DNA of 64,000 nt from Xanthobacter dioxanivorans (GCF_016807805.1 NZ_CP063362.1:62001-126000); one strand, 5' to 3'. Shown: positions 1 through 9,325, counted from the stretch's first letter. Program-made: numbers and translations. Notes: generated from the letters alone by a model not told the origin.

Positions 1-1
1 C

Positions 2-643
2 GACATCGGCGGCTTCACGGTGGCACCGCAGGTGCTCATTCCGGCCGGCACGCTCTACAATGGCCGCTTCGAGGGCACCGCGTTCGATGCCGCCGCAGGC
101 GTCGCCGATCCCATCCTCGCGACCACGGTGTGGGTGGTGAACAACAAGGCCACTCAGACCTACATCGGCATCATGCCGTATCTGTTCCTGCCCGTCGGCC
201 AATACAGTGCAGGGCAGGTTCTGAACCTCGGCGAGAACCGCTGGAAGCTCGATCTGCAGGTCGGATGGTATCAAGGTCTCACGAACGCGGTCGCGCTCCA
301 ACTCACCGGCGACGTCGTCTGGTATGGCGACAACACGCAGGGCGGCAATGGCACGCAGACCCTGTCGCAGGATCCCACCTACCAGCTCCAGGCCTGGCTC
401 TCCTACGCCTTCGCCCCCACCTGGTCGGCCGCCGTGGGCTATTCCCAGTTCTGGGGCGGGACCGAATATCTCGCCGGCATGCCCACGGGCAATGCAACCG
501 ACCGCTCGCAAGTTCGGCTCGAATTGTCCAAGTTCGTCACGCCGACGTTCCAGGTGCTGGGATTGATCCAGCGGGATGTCGCTGCCTCAGGCGGCTTTCC
601 GGAGGCTTTCCGCGGCACGGTGCGCCTGCTTCAGGTCTTTTAG
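2..643 (+). CDS. Outer-membrane MetA-pathway-of-phenol-degradation-like protein (5' truncated)
   Basis: The reading frame is open from the first bases of the window, so the true start lies upstream. The visible 213 residues have the alternating aromatic/polar pattern of a beta-barrel: stretches such as TYIGIMPYLFLPVGQY, WKLDLQVGWYQGL and AWLSYAFAPTWSAAVGYSQFWGG alternate with turns, and the chain ends on an aromatic (LLQVF). This matches the family annotated as putative MetA-pathway of phenol degradation (PF13557, SphA-like), outer-membrane proteins often found with aromatic catabolic genes. The match is by pattern, not by search. Its neighbour is a gene remnant, then the 3' end of a minus-strand importer operon, so it probably ends an upstream transcription unit. 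Confidence 0.7.
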   Translation, partial: DIGGFTVAPQVLIPAGTLYNGRFEGTAFDAAAGVADPILATTVWVVNNKATQTYIGIMPYLFLPVGQYSAGQVLNLGENRWKLDLQVGWYQGLTNAVALQLTGDVVWYGDNTQGGNGTQTLSQDPTYQLQAWLSYAFAPTWSAAVGYSQFWGGTEYLAGMPTGNATDRSQVRLELSKFVTPTFQVLGLIQRDVAASGGFPEAFRGTVRLLQVF

Positions 644-840
644 CCGAAAGCTTGCCGATGCCAGCGGACGTCCGGAGCGCGCGATGGTTCCGGGGCCATC
701 CGCGCGGCGGCGCGCCGCCGCCGCATCGCTTTGATCAACCATCTTATCGCTGGCTTCGAGGTGACCTGCGAGGACTGGGATGGACGCTGCCGCGTCGCCC
801 CCACGCTCAGCGAGCTGTGGGCCGTCGGCCCGCCTTCACG

Positions 841-1131
841 ATGTGGCTCTCCGCCCTGCTCCATGCCCATGGCGCGAGGATCGTCCGGGTCAAGGGCCTG
901 CTGCGCACCACCGCCGGACGCAACGCATTGGTGCTGCACGGCGTCCAGCACATGATGCATCCGCCCCGCCACCTCAGCGAGGCGGAGGACGACGGCAGCC
1001 CGGGTTTTCTGGTCTTCATCACGCAGGGCATCGACAAGGCGCGGATCATCGCAAGTCTCGATGCCTTCCTTCGTGCGGCGCAACGCCTCGCGCCACCGGC
1101 GTCCACCGGGACCCGCTTGGAATGCGCCTAG
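841..1131 (+). pseudogene. CobW C-terminal domain remnant (G3E GTPase fragment)
   Basis: From the ATG at 841 the frame encodes 96 residues that resemble only the C-terminal domain of CobW/YjiA-type G3E GTPases: WLSALLHAHG, RIVRVKGLLRTT, VLHGVQHMMHPP and FLVFITQGID in the expected order. Intact family members are 320-400 residues and carry a GTPase domain with Walker A and a CxCC metal site upstream. No such sequence is present in any plus frame between 644 and 840. The CobW fold would act in metal handling (zinc or cobalt chaperone), but a lone C-terminal domain should have no GTPase function. I read it as a decayed gene. A small stand-alone CobW_C protein is the alternative. Confidence 0.6.
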
Positions 1132-1149
1132 AGCACGCGCCGCACGGCC

Positions 1150-1869
<720 letters not shown>

Positions 1870-1879
1870 GGCGCCCCCC

Positions 1880-2644
1880 TCAGCTGCCGAAATAGATCTG
1901 CCGCACCTGCGGATCGGCTTGGATCTCGGCCAGGGTGCCCGAGGCGATAATGCGGCCGAAATAGAGCACATGGGCACGGCCCACGATGCGCAGGAATTCC
2001 ATGTCGTGGGAGACCACGAAAATGGTCATGCCCTCCGCACTGAGGTCGAGCAGCATGTCGCCCAGCGCCACGGCCTCGTCCCGCGTCAGGCCGGTGGAAG
2101 GCTCGTCGAGCATGAGCAGGCGGGGCGCGCCGGCGAGCGCGCGGGCGACCTCCAGGTTGCGCCGCTGCCCGGCGGTGAGCCGCGCCGCCGCCGTGTCGGC
2201 GAGGTCCTTCAGGCCGAACCGCGCCAGCAGCGGCTCGCTCGCCTCCCGTGCGTCGGCCACCTCGCGCCGGGCGCGCGGGGCGCCGAACAGGCCCTCCACC
2301 AGGCCTGCCCGCATCTGCCGGTAGAAGCCCAGGGCCACATTGTCCCGCACGGTGAGGCCCTCGAACACCTTGGGCGTCTGGAAGGTACGCACCACGCCGA
2401 GGCGACTGCGGTCCTGAACGCTCAAGACCGAGATGTCCCTGCCGCGGAAGCGGATGGCTCCGGCGGAAGGCGGCAGGAAGCCGGTGGCGATGTTGAAGAG
2501 CGTCGTCTTTCCCGATCCGTTCGGCCCGAGCAGGCCCACGACCTCACCCTGACCGATGGCGAGGGACACGTCGGCGAGCACCTGGAAGCCGCCGAAGCTG
2601 CGCGCCACGCCCTCCACCGCGAAGAAGGCCGCATCATGCGACAT
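1880..2644 (-). CDS. LIV-type ABC transporter ATP-binding protein (LivG type)
   Basis: Second ATPase of the importer, 254 residues. Walker A GPNGSGKT is at 40-47, an unusual signature LTAGQRR at 156-162 (G-Q kept, S replaced by A), and LDEPSTGL at 179-186. LivG-type hallmarks are the early RSFGGFQVLADVSL segment and the FQTPKVF Q-loop. The start overlaps the permease gene before it by 11 bases and it ends 10 bases before livF, so translation is probably coupled. It forms the cytoplasmic nucleotide-binding dimer with LivF. Confidence 0.93.
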   Translation of the reverse strand: MSHDAAFFAVEGVARSFGGFQVLADVSLAIGQGEVVGLLGPNGSGKTTLFNIATGFLPPSAGAIRFRGRDISVLSVQDRSRLGVVRTFQTPKVFEGLTVRDNVALGFYRQMRAGLVEGLFGAPRARREVADAREASEPLLARFGLKDLADTAAARLTAGQRRNLEVARALAGAPRLLMLDEPSTGLTRDEAVALGDMLLDLSAEGMTIFVVSHDMEFLRIVGRAHVLYFGRIIASGTLAEIQADPQVRQIYFGS

Positions 2645-3638
2645 GTTCCACCTCCTTCGCCGTCGTCACGGGCGCGGGCCGGCGCGCCGGGCGCCGCGCC
2701 CCGCGCAGGCGCGTCCACAGCCCCGCGAGGCCCTCCGGGCACAGGATCACCACCGCCACCAAAGCGAGGCCGAACAGCACATGGTGGATCTCGCCGAACG
2801 CGCTCAGCACCTCCGGCACCAGCGCCACGAACAGGGCGCCGATGATGATGCCGGAGAGCGCGCGCGCCCCTCCCAGCACCGGCACGAGCAGGAACAGGAT
2901 GGAGCGCTCCACCCCGAAACTCTGCACGCTGACGAAGCTGACATAATGGGCGAAGAGCGAGCCGGCGAGGGCGCCGAGCATGGCGCTCAGCACGAACATC
3001 TTCACCTTGAGGGCGTGCATGTCGATGGAGAGCACCGCCGCGGCATCGGGCGCATCGCGCATGGCCTGGGCGGCGAGGCCGTCGCGCGAGGCGATGAGGT
3101 TGCGCGCCAGGACAAGGGCCAGCGCGAGGACGCCCCAGGCGAGGTAATAGAATTTCTCCGGCTTGTCGAAGCGCACGATGGCGAAGTCCAGCGCCGGGAT
3201 GCCGCCGATGCCGTAGGAGCCGCCGGTGAGCCAGTCCCACTCGAAGAACAGCTCCCCGCCGGCGATGCACAAGGCAAGCGTCGCCAGCGCAAGGAAATAG
3301 CCGTTGAGCCGCAGCGTCGGCCAGCCGATGAGGCCGGCAAGCGCGCCGCTCACCGCCATGCCCGCGAGGATGCCGGCGACCGGCGGCCAGCCGAGCTCCA
3401 CGCAGCCGTAGGCGCTGGCATAGGCGCCGATGCCGTAGAACACCGCCTGCGCCAGGTTGAGGATGCCACACTGGCCAAGCAGCAGACCGACGCCGAGGCC
3501 GGCGACACCGTAGATGGCGGCGAACGTCAGTCGGTCCACCAGTTCCACCGGGGCGGCGAGGGGCACCGCGGTGGCAAGCGCCACCATGGCGGCGAGCGCT
3601 GCGCGGCGGGTCGAGAGAAGGGAGCAGGGCGCGGGCAT
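2634..3638 (-). CDS. LIV-type ABC transporter permease (LivM type)
   Basis: Inner-membrane permease of 334 residues with about ten hydrophobic segments. The LivM signature region is visible: GVGLLLGQCGILNLAQAVFYGIGAYA near residues 48-75, and FVLSAMLGALAGSLFAHYVSFVSVQSFGVERSILF in the second half. The C-terminus is a short cytoplasmic Arg/Pro-rich tail. It pairs with the LivH-type permease 3 bases upstream to form the transmembrane path. Confidence 0.92.
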   Translation of the reverse strand: MPAPCSLLSTRRAALAAMVALATAVPLAAPVELVDRLTFAAIYGVAGLGVGLLLGQCGILNLAQAVFYGIGAYASAYGCVELGWPPVAGILAGMAVSGALAGLIGWPTLRLNGYFLALATLALCIAGGELFFEWDWLTGGSYGIGGIPALDFAIVRFDKPEKFYYLAWGVLALALVLARNLIASRDGLAAQAMRDAPDAAAVLSIDMHALKVKMFVLSAMLGALAGSLFAHYVSFVSVQSFGVERSILFLLVPVLGGARALSGIIIGALFVALVPEVLSAFGEIHHVLFGLALVAVVILCPEGLAGLWTRLRGARRPARRPAPVTTAKEVEHVA

Positions 3639-3641
3639 GGC

Positions 3642-4529
3642 TCAGCCCCCCGCCCGCGCCCTGCGGCCGAGGAGGCCGTTGGGCAGCAGCACCATCACGA
3701 GGATCAGCACGGACATGGCGAACACGTTCTTGTAGCCCGAGGCGATGAAGACGATGCCGAACGCCTCCACCATGGCGATGAGGATGCCGCCGGCGACGGC
3801 CCCGAGGGGATTGGCGAGGCCGCCCAGCACCGCCGCGGCGAAGCCCTTGAGGGTCAAGGCGAGGCCCATCTGGTAATTCACCTCGGTGAGGGGGGCGACC
3901 AGGATGCCGGCGGCCGCACCCAGGGCCCCGCCCAAGGCGAAGGTGAGGGTGCGCATGCGCTCGGTGTCGATGCCGGTCACCGTGGCGCCGTCCGGCTCCA
4001 TGGCCGCCGCCATCATGGAGAGACCCAGCATGGTGTGGCGGAAGAACCAGGCGAGCCCGAGGACCAGAGCCGCGCCGCTGGCGATGAGGAACAGCGCATG
4101 CACCCGCACCGTGGCCCCGGCGAGGTTCACCACCGCGTTCCCGCCCACGGCGGGCAGGAGGTAGGACCCGCGGCCGGCCACGTAGAGCACGGCTGCGGAC
4201 ATCGCCACCGCGAGGCCGATGGAGACGAGCAGCAGCGCGTCCTCCCCGGCCCGTCGGCGGATCAGCGGGCGGATGAAGGCGACCTCGGTGAAGCTTCCGA
4301 GCAGGAGGCCACCGACGATGCCCGCGAGGGCCGCCACCGGATAGGGCAGGCCCGCGGCATCGAGCAGCCCCACCACGACGAGCGCGCCGATGACGACGAA
4401 CTCGCCCTGCACCACGTTCACCGTGCGGCTGCCCTTGAAGATCACGGCGATGCCGAGGCCCACGAGCGCATAGACGAATCCGTTGGTAAGGCCTGCGAAC
4501 AGCGCCTGGACGAACAAGGCCGCAGTCAT
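3642..4529 (-). CDS. LIV-type ABC transporter permease (LivH type)
   Basis: Inner-membrane permease of 295 residues. The N-terminus GLTNGFVYALVGLGIAVIFKGSRTVNVVQGEFVVIGAL is the classic LivH opening (small-molecule pore helix plus the N-x-x-QGE motif), and GFAAAVLGGLANPLGAVAGG near the C-terminus is the conserved coupling region. It lies 31 bases downstream of the binding-protein gene and 3 bases upstream of livM, in one operon. Confidence 0.93.
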   Translation of the reverse strand: MTAALFVQALFAGLTNGFVYALVGLGIAVIFKGSRTVNVVQGEFVVIGALVVVGLLDAAGLPYPVAALAGIVGGLLLGSFTEVAFIRPLIRRRAGEDALLLVSIGLAVAMSAAVLYVAGRGSYLLPAVGGNAVVNLAGATVRVHALFLIASGAALVLGLAWFFRHTMLGLSMMAAAMEPDGATVTGIDTERMRTLTFALGGALGAAAGILVAPLTEVNYQMGLALTLKGFAAAVLGGLANPLGAVAGGILIAMVEAFGIVFIASGYKNVFAMSVLILVMVLLPNGLLGRRARAGG

Positions 4530-4560
4530 CTTCCGCCCTCCTGAAGGTTCGCTCCGAAGT

Positions 4561-5724
4561 TCAGCGCGCAGGGAGCGGCAGGCGGACGAAGCTGCCGTTC
4601 TTCACCTGCGAATAGCTGAAGCTCGAAAGGCCAAGGCCGGTCATGTCCGGCGCGGAGAAGTCATAGGTCGCGAGCACGCCGCGCAAGGGCTTGCGCAGCG
4701 CCGCGCACACCGCCGCGTTGTCGGCCTCGGGGCCCGCCTCGGCGAGCACCTTGGCAAGGAGGTTCACCGCGTCCCATCCCGCCGCTTCATAGTTCTTCGG
4801 CAACCGGCCGTAGGCCTCCTTGAAGGTGGCGACGAACTTCACCTGATGCGGCAGCGGATCCTCGGCGATGAGGAATTCGGGGAAGATCACCCCCTCCGCC
4901 GCCTCTCCCATCGCCCGCACATAGTCATAGGACGAGGAGGCGATGGAGCCGATCACCGGCACGCCGATGCGCAGGTCGTGGACGTTGCGGAACGGCGTCG
5001 CGGAGGATGCGACGATGACGACCACGTCGACGCCGGCATTCTTCACCTTGGCCGCCTGGGCACTGACGTCGGTGGCGCCGATCTCGAACTTCTCCACCTG
5101 CGCCAGCTCGACACCGTATTCCGGCGCCACCGCCTTCAGGCTGTTGGCCACCGCCTGGCCATAGCCGGAATCGTGCAGCAGCCCCACGCGCTTCGCCTTC
5201 AGGGCGTCCCGCACATAAGTGAGCGCCGCGCGGGCGTTGAGCTCCTGCGGGGCGAGCAGATGCACCACGCAGGTGCGCTTGGCCTCCACCGCCGGCCCGA
5301 TGCCCGAGAGCGCCGCCTGGGGCAGCCTGATGGGATCGGTAAGGCCGCCGATCGCCACCGTGCTCGGCAGGTTCGAGGAGCCGATCAGCGCCCGGACCTT
5401 GGTGGAGCGGATGAGCCCCGTCGCCTTGGAGATGGCGGTGTCCGGATTGGAGGCGTCATCCTCGATGACCAGCTTCAGCGGCCGGCCACCGACACCGCCC
5501 GAGGCGTTGACGATCTTCTCGGCGAGCAGCGCGCCGTCCCGCTCCGGCTGGCCGACCCCCGCCACCGGGCCGGTCACCGAGAGGATGGCTCCGATGGTCA
5601 CCGGCTCCCCGGAGGTCGCCTGCGCTCGCGCCGGGGCCGAAGCCGCTCCGGCAGTGGATAGGGCCATGCCGGCGATGAGCAGCAGGACGCGACGGCGCCG
5701 AGCGCCGCACGAGATGCGTCGCAT
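4561..5724 (-). CDS. Periplasmic LIV-type (type 1) solute-binding protein
   Basis: 387-residue periplasmic receptor for the importer. An Arg-rich n-region, a hydrophobic core (LLLIAGMALSTAG) and an AQA cleavage region at about 33-36 form a Sec signal. The mature protein starts with VTIGAILSVTGPVAGVGQP, the family's typical first strand. The ATG at 5724 is preferred because GGGAGGAA sits 5 bases upstream; an earlier ATG overlaps this ribosome-binding site. It leads the operon and is transcribed away from the GntR regulator, with a candidate operator between them. The ligand cannot be read from sequence; neighbouring aromatic-type enzymes suggest a carboxylate. Confidence 0.9.
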   Translation of the reverse strand: MRRISCGARRRRVLLLIAGMALSTAGAASAPARAQATSGEPVTIGAILSVTGPVAGVGQPERDGALLAEKIVNASGGVGGRPLKLVIEDDASNPDTAISKATGLIRSTKVRALIGSSNLPSTVAIGGLTDPIRLPQAALSGIGPAVEAKRTCVVHLLAPQELNARAALTYVRDALKAKRVGLLHDSGYGQAVANSLKAVAPEYGVELAQVEKFEIGATDVSAQAAKVKNAGVDVVVIVASSATPFRNVHDLRIGVPVIGSIASSSYDYVRAMGEAAEGVIFPEFLIAEDPLPHQVKFVATFKEAYGRLPKNYEAAGWDAVNLLAKVLAEAGPEADNAAVCAALRKPLRGVLATYDFSAPDMTGLGLSSFSYSQVKNGSFVRLPLPAR

Positions 5725-5802
5725 GAAGATTCCTCCCATGTTGGTTTCTTGGCGCTGTTGGGCGCGGTGATGGGACGCTAGGAATCTTTTTCGATTATGT
5801 CA

Positions 5803-5820
5803 ATTTTCTTCGAAAATAAA
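5803..5820. promoter_or_regulatory. Candidate GntR operator, site 1
   Basis: A very AT-rich element in the divergent promoter between the binding-protein gene and the GntR gene. It contains TTCGAAAATA (5809-5818) preceded by TTTTC. The same ten bases recur at 6593-6602 at the other end of the regulator gene. GntR/FCD regulators usually bind short imperfect palindromes in their own promoter region. Binding is inferred from the repeat only. Confidence 0.5.
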
Positions 5821-5868
5821 TTTGGGCTAGGATGGAAGCCCGCGATCGGGAATCGCCAAGTCGGGAGA

Positions 5869-6585
5869 ATGAAAGTGGCGCAGGCGGCAGGCGTGAAGGT
5901 GGCCGGAGCAACGGTGGAGCGCGGTGGACGCACCCGAACCGCCGGCGCCTACGAAGAATTGCGCCGCGACATCGTGCGCAGCCTCTGGAAGCCGGGCGCG
6001 CGCCTGCGCTTCGAGGAGTTGAAGGCGCATTACGACACGGGGCTGAGCCCCCTGCGCGAGGCGCTGATGAAGCTCGCCTCCGACGGCCTCGTGGAGCTCG
6101 AGGAACACAAGGGATTTCGCGTCGCGCCGGTGTCGCGCGCCGGCCTTGTCGATATCACCAACATGCGCAAGGAGCTCGAATCCATGGCGATTCGGCTCTC
6201 CATCGCCCATGGCGACGACCACTGGGAGGCCGGCATCGTCGCCGCGCTCCATGAACTCGCGAAACGCAGCAAGCTCGGCCCAGATGGCCTGGTCGACGAT
6301 GAATGGGAGGCGCGCCACCGCGCCTTCCACAACGCCCTCACCGCCGCCAGCGGCTCGGAATGGCTGCAGCGCTTCCGTTCCCAGCTCTACGACCAGGCGG
6401 ACCGCTACCGGCGGGTCGCGGTCCACTATATGCACGCACCGCGCGACGACCTCGTCGAACACCGCGAGATCGCCGACGCGGTGCTGGCACGGGACACGGA
6501 GGCCGCCGTGTTCCTGTCGCGCCGCCATCTCGACCGCACGTGCCAGATCCTCCTCTCCTCTCCATCTCACATATTCGGCGATTGA
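5869..6585 (+). CDS. GntR-family transcriptional regulator (FCD subfamily)
   Basis: About 238 residues. The N-terminal winged helix (about 25-92) shows YEELRRDIVRSLWKPGARLRFEELKAHYDTGLSPLREALMKLASDGLVE, the standard GntR recognition-helix block. The C-terminal FCD domain carries the RHRAFHNAL and EHREIADAV segments that supply metal or ligand contacts. The start is uncertain: ATG 5869 has GGGAG only one base upstream, while GTG 5875 has it at 7 bases; both give a normal N-terminus. It sits between the divergent importer operon and the catabolic genes and is flanked by matching AT-rich sites, so it probably represses both units until a pathway acid binds. Confidence 0.88.
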   Translation: MKVAQAAGVKVAGATVERGGRTRTAGAYEELRRDIVRSLWKPGARLRFEELKAHYDTGLSPLREALMKLASDGLVELEEHKGFRVAPVSRAGLVDITNMRKELESMAIRLSIAHGDDHWEAGIVAALHELAKRSKLGPDGLVDDEWEARHRAFHNALTAASGSEWLQRFRSQLYDQADRYRRVAVHYMHAPRDDLVEHREIADAVLARDTEAAVFLSRRHLDRTCQILLSSPSHIFGD

Positions 6586-6586
6586 C

Positions 6587-6604
6587 TATTTTTTCGAAAA
6601 TATT
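6587..6604. promoter_or_regulatory. Candidate GntR operator, site 2
   Basis: AT-rich near-palindrome centred on TTTTCGAAAA (6591-6600). It shares TTCGAAAATA with the site at 5803-5820. It overlaps the regulator's stop codon and lies about 60 bases before the FAH gene, where that gene's promoter would be. A repressor bound here would control the catabolic operon separately from the importer. Confidence 0.5.
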
Positions 6605-6660
6605 CTTGAACGTCCTAAAATCCCTCCCTAAGGTGCCGTCATCCCAAGGAGGCACCCCTC

Positions 6661-7521
6661 ATGCGTCTGGTTTCCTATGCTCTGGATGGCCGAACCGGCC
6701 TGGCGCTGCGCACCACCGGCGGGCTGAGAGACCTCGGCCCACGCCGCCTGGAAGACATCCTCGCCACCGGTCCCGGGGCGCTGGCGGCCCTCGCCGGTGT
6801 GGACGGGCCGATCCTCGATGCGGCGGCGGTCGCCTACCGCCCCGTGCTCGCCCGGCCCGGCAAGATCCTGTGCATCGGCCTCAACTACGTGGACCACGCG
6901 GCCGAAAGCCCCTACCTGAAGGTGCCGGACTATCCGGCCGTGTTCCCGCGCTTCTCCTCCAGCCTCATCGGCCACGGCGCGCCCATCATCCGCCCGACGG
7001 TGTCGCATGACCTCGACTTCGAGGGTGAGGTGGCGGTGATCATCGGACGCACCGGCCGCCACATCGCCAAGGCCGACGCGCTCGCCCACGTGGCTGGCTA
7101 CTCCATCTTCAACGACGCCTCCATCCGCGACTACCAGTTCAAGTCGGCGCAATGGACCGTCGGCAAGAATTTCGACGCCACCGGCCCCTTCGGCCCGGAC
7201 TTCGTCACGGCGGAAGAACTGCCTCCGGGCGCCCACGGGCTGAGGATCGAGACCCGGCTCAACGGCGCGGTGGTGCAGAGCGCCTCCACCGCCGACATGT
7301 GCTTCGACGTGGCGACCCTCGTCTCCGTCGTGAGCGAGGTCATGACTCTGGAGGCCGGCGACGTCATCATGACCGGCACGCCCGCCGGCGTCGGCTTCGC
7401 CCGCAAGCCACCCTTGTACATGCGCGACGGCGACGTGTGCGAGGTGGAGGTGGAAGGCCTCGGCGTCCTGCGCAACCCGGTCCGCGACGAGGTGGCCTCC
7501 CTCGACGCCGCCGCCGCCTGA
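6661..7521 (+). CDS. Fumarylacetoacetate hydrolase (FAH) family protein
   Basis: 286 residues, cytoplasmic. The C-terminal FAH fold has its diagnostic blocks: ILCIGLNYVDHAAES, the metal site region DLDFEGEVAVIIGR, FDATGPFGPDFVT and VIMTGTPAGVGFAR. Family members hydrolyse or decarboxylate 1,3-diketo acids made by aromatic ring cleavage (fumarylpyruvate, acylpyruvate, 2-hydroxyhepta-2,4-diene-1,7-dioate). It is the first gene after the GntR regulator and precedes a VOC dioxygenase-like gene, so it probably acts on the ring-cleavage product. GGAGG lies 8 bases before the ATG. Exact substrate unknown. Confidence 0.9.
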   Translation: MRLVSYALDGRTGLALRTTGGLRDLGPRRLEDILATGPGALAALAGVDGPILDAAAVAYRPVLARPGKILCIGLNYVDHAAESPYLKVPDYPAVFPRFSSSLIGHGAPIIRPTVSHDLDFEGEVAVIIGRTGRHIAKADALAHVAGYSIFNDASIRDYQFKSAQWTVGKNFDATGPFGPDFVTAEELPPGAHGLRIETRLNGAVVQSASTADMCFDVATLVSVVSEVMTLEAGDVIMTGTPAGVGFARKPPLYMRDGDVCEVEVEGLGVLRNPVRDEVASLDAAAA

Positions 7522-7528
7522 TCAGCTC

Positions 7529-7561
7529 GAGCCGCGGCGCCGGCGCGCGGCGCCGCGGCTC
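7529..7561 (+). repeat. Perfect 13-bp intergenic inverted repeat (RNA hairpin)
   Basis: Arms at 7529-7541 and 7549-7561 are perfectly complementary (GAGCCGCGGCGCC and its reverse complement) around a 7-base loop. The hairpin lies between the FAH and VOC genes, starts 7 bases after the stop codon and lacks a T run. It is more likely an mRNA-stabilising or attenuating element inside an operon than a simple terminator. Confidence 0.6.
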
Positions 7562-7646
7562 TTCTGGAAAGGCCCTGAAAACCCGCTCCCGAACCAAACT
7601 CCGAAAAGAAGTCGCGCCACAGCGGCCGCAACACAAGAGGAACGCC

Positions 7647-8564
7647 ATGACCAGTCTCGTGAACCGCCTGGGCTATGTCGCGCTCAACGTGACGGATCTC
7701 GACTCCGCCATTGCCGACGCCACCTCCATCACCGGCCTCAGCATCGTCGAGCGCAGCGCCGACCGCGCCCTGCTCACCTCCAACCGCCAGCATGCCGAGT
7801 TGGTGTTGCACCGCGCCGGGCAGGACGCGGTGCGCGCCATCGGCCTCGAAGCGCCGGGCACCGCCGAGGTCGAGGAGGCCGCCGTGCGGGCGCGCCGGCT
7901 CGGCTGGAGCATCGTCGCCGAGCATCCCTCCGTTCCCGCCATCGCCCGCGCCGTCACCATCGCCTCGCCCGAGGGGCACGTGCTGGAGATCCACACGCCG
8001 CTGCCCGAGGACCAGCCGCGCCGCCATGGCGGCCCCGGCGTCCACCCCCGCCGGCTGTGCCACGTCAACCTCGCCTCGCAAGACCCGGCGGCGTTCGAGC
8101 GCCTGCTGGCGCAGACGCTCGGCCTCAAGCTCTCCGAGCGGACCGAGGGCTGCGAGCTCATGTGGATGCGCGCCGCCGACGGCCGGCACCACACGGTCGG
8201 CATCGCCAAGAGCGCGGAGCCGGGGCTTCACCACTTCGCCTGGGAATTTGCCCAGTTCAGTGACTTCATGCGCCTCGGCGACCTGCTCGACACCCAGGAC
8301 CGGCTGATGGTCTGGGGCCCCGGCCGGCACGGCTGCGGCGACAACCTGTTTTCCTATTACGTCGATCGCGCCGGCTTCATGGTCGAATGCTCGGCGGAAA
8401 TGGAGGTGATCCTCGACGACCGCCCGCCGAGCGTCATCTCGTGCCCACCCGATCTCAGCAACATCAAAGTGGTGAACCGCTGGGGCGCCCCCCCGCCTCG
8501 GGCGTGGATCGAGCACATGTCGCCGTTCGCCGCACCCGACGGCCTGATCGCGCTGGCCAGCTGA
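7647..8564 (+). CDS. VOC-family extradiol ring-cleavage dioxygenase-like protein
   Basis: 305 residues with two vicinal-oxygen-chelate modules. The first begins LGYVALNVTDLDSAI and is the degenerate half. The second carries the type I extradiol facial triad: His in RRLCHVNLAS (about 139), His in GLHHFAWEF (about 195) and Glu in MVECSAEMEV (about 247). Such enzymes use Fe(II) or Mn(II) to cleave catechol-like rings meta to the hydroxyls. AGAGGAA before ATG 7647 fixes the start. Together with the FAH hydrolase and SDR it forms a plausible short ring-opening pathway. A non-ring VOC function cannot be excluded. Confidence 0.85.
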   Translation: MTSLVNRLGYVALNVTDLDSAIADATSITGLSIVERSADRALLTSNRQHAELVLHRAGQDAVRAIGLEAPGTAEVEEAAVRARRLGWSIVAEHPSVPAIARAVTIASPEGHVLEIHTPLPEDQPRRHGGPGVHPRRLCHVNLASQDPAAFERLLAQTLGLKLSERTEGCELMWMRAADGRHHTVGIAKSAEPGLHHFAWEFAQFSDFMRLGDLLDTQDRLMVWGPGRHGCGDNLFSYYVDRAGFMVECSAEMEVILDDRPPSVISCPPDLSNIKVVNRWGAPPPRAWIEHMSPFAAPDGLIALAS

Positions 8565-8581
8565 GCACGCGGGAGAGCAGG

Positions 8582-9325
8582 ATGGATCTATCGGGCAAGG
8601 TGGTGGTGGTCACCGGAGCCGAATCCGGCATCGGCCGCGCCATCGCGACGGCCGCAGCGGCCGCCGGCGCGGCGGTGGTCTTGGCCGGCATCGCCGCCGA
8701 GCGCCTCGGCGAGGCGGCGGGCCACATCGGCGCGGAGGGAGGGCGGGTTCTCGCCGTCCCGACCGACGTGCGCGACCCGGCGGCGGTGGAGCATCTGTTC
8801 GCCGCCGCCGTCGAGCGCTTCGGGCGGATCGACGGCGCGGTGGCGAACGCCGGCATCATCGGCGTGCGCAAGGCGGTCATCGATCTTGCCCCGGAAGACC
8901 TCGCGGCGGTGCTGGCGGTCAATCTCACCGGCACTTTCCTCACCCTCGCCGCGGCCGCACGCCGCCTCATCGCCCAGGGAGGCGGCGGCTCGCTCATCGC
9001 CACGGGCTCCTCCACGGCGCTGAAGCCGGTCCCCGGCCTCGCCCCCTATGCCGCGTCCAAGGGCGGGGTCCATGCCCTCATGCACGCCCTCGCCCTGGAA
9101 CTCGCCCCCTGGCGCATCCGCGTCAACACCCTGGTGCCGGGAACCACCGCGACCGAGGCGACGCGCGCCATGCCGGGCTATCTCGACGAGGTGGCCCGCG
9201 CCCTGCCCCTCGGCGCCGTGACCGAGCCGGAGGAGCTGGCGCGCTACGTGGTGTTCGCCCTGAGCGACGCCGCCCCGCACATGACCGGCACCCTGCTGAA
9301 GATCGATTCCGGCCGCACCCTCTGA
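8582..9325 (+). CDS. SDR-family NAD(P)-dependent oxidoreductase
   Basis: 247 residues, classical short-chain dehydrogenase. TGAESGIG at about 11-18 binds the cofactor, NAG is in VANAGIIG, the catalytic Ser is in ATGSSTALK, and YAASKG gives Tyr and Lys. The C-terminus LLKIDSGRTL is standard. The ATG at 8582 follows GGGAGAGCAGG, 17 bases after the VOC gene. Likely role: oxidation or reduction of a hydroxyl or keto group in the same catabolic route. Confidence 0.9.
   Translation: MDLSGKVVVVTGAESGIGRAIATAAAAAGAAVVLAGIAAERLGEAAGHIGAEGGRVLAVPTDVRDPAAVEHLFAAAVERFGRIDGAVANAGIIGVRKAVIDLAPEDLAAVLAVNLTGTFLTLAAAARRLIAQGGGGSLIATGSSTALKPVPGLAPYAASKGGVHALMHALALELAPWRIRVNTLVPGTTATEATRAMPGYLDEVARALPLGAVTEPEELARYVVFALSDAAPHMTGTLLKIDSGRTL

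Noticed and set aside
2556..4544. Long plus-strand open frame (about 660 codons) opposite the livM/livH genes
   Set aside because: Its product is an Arg/Glu/His/Gly-rich low-complexity chain without family blocks, as expected for the antisense of GC-rich genes; the minus-strand permeases explain the region fully.
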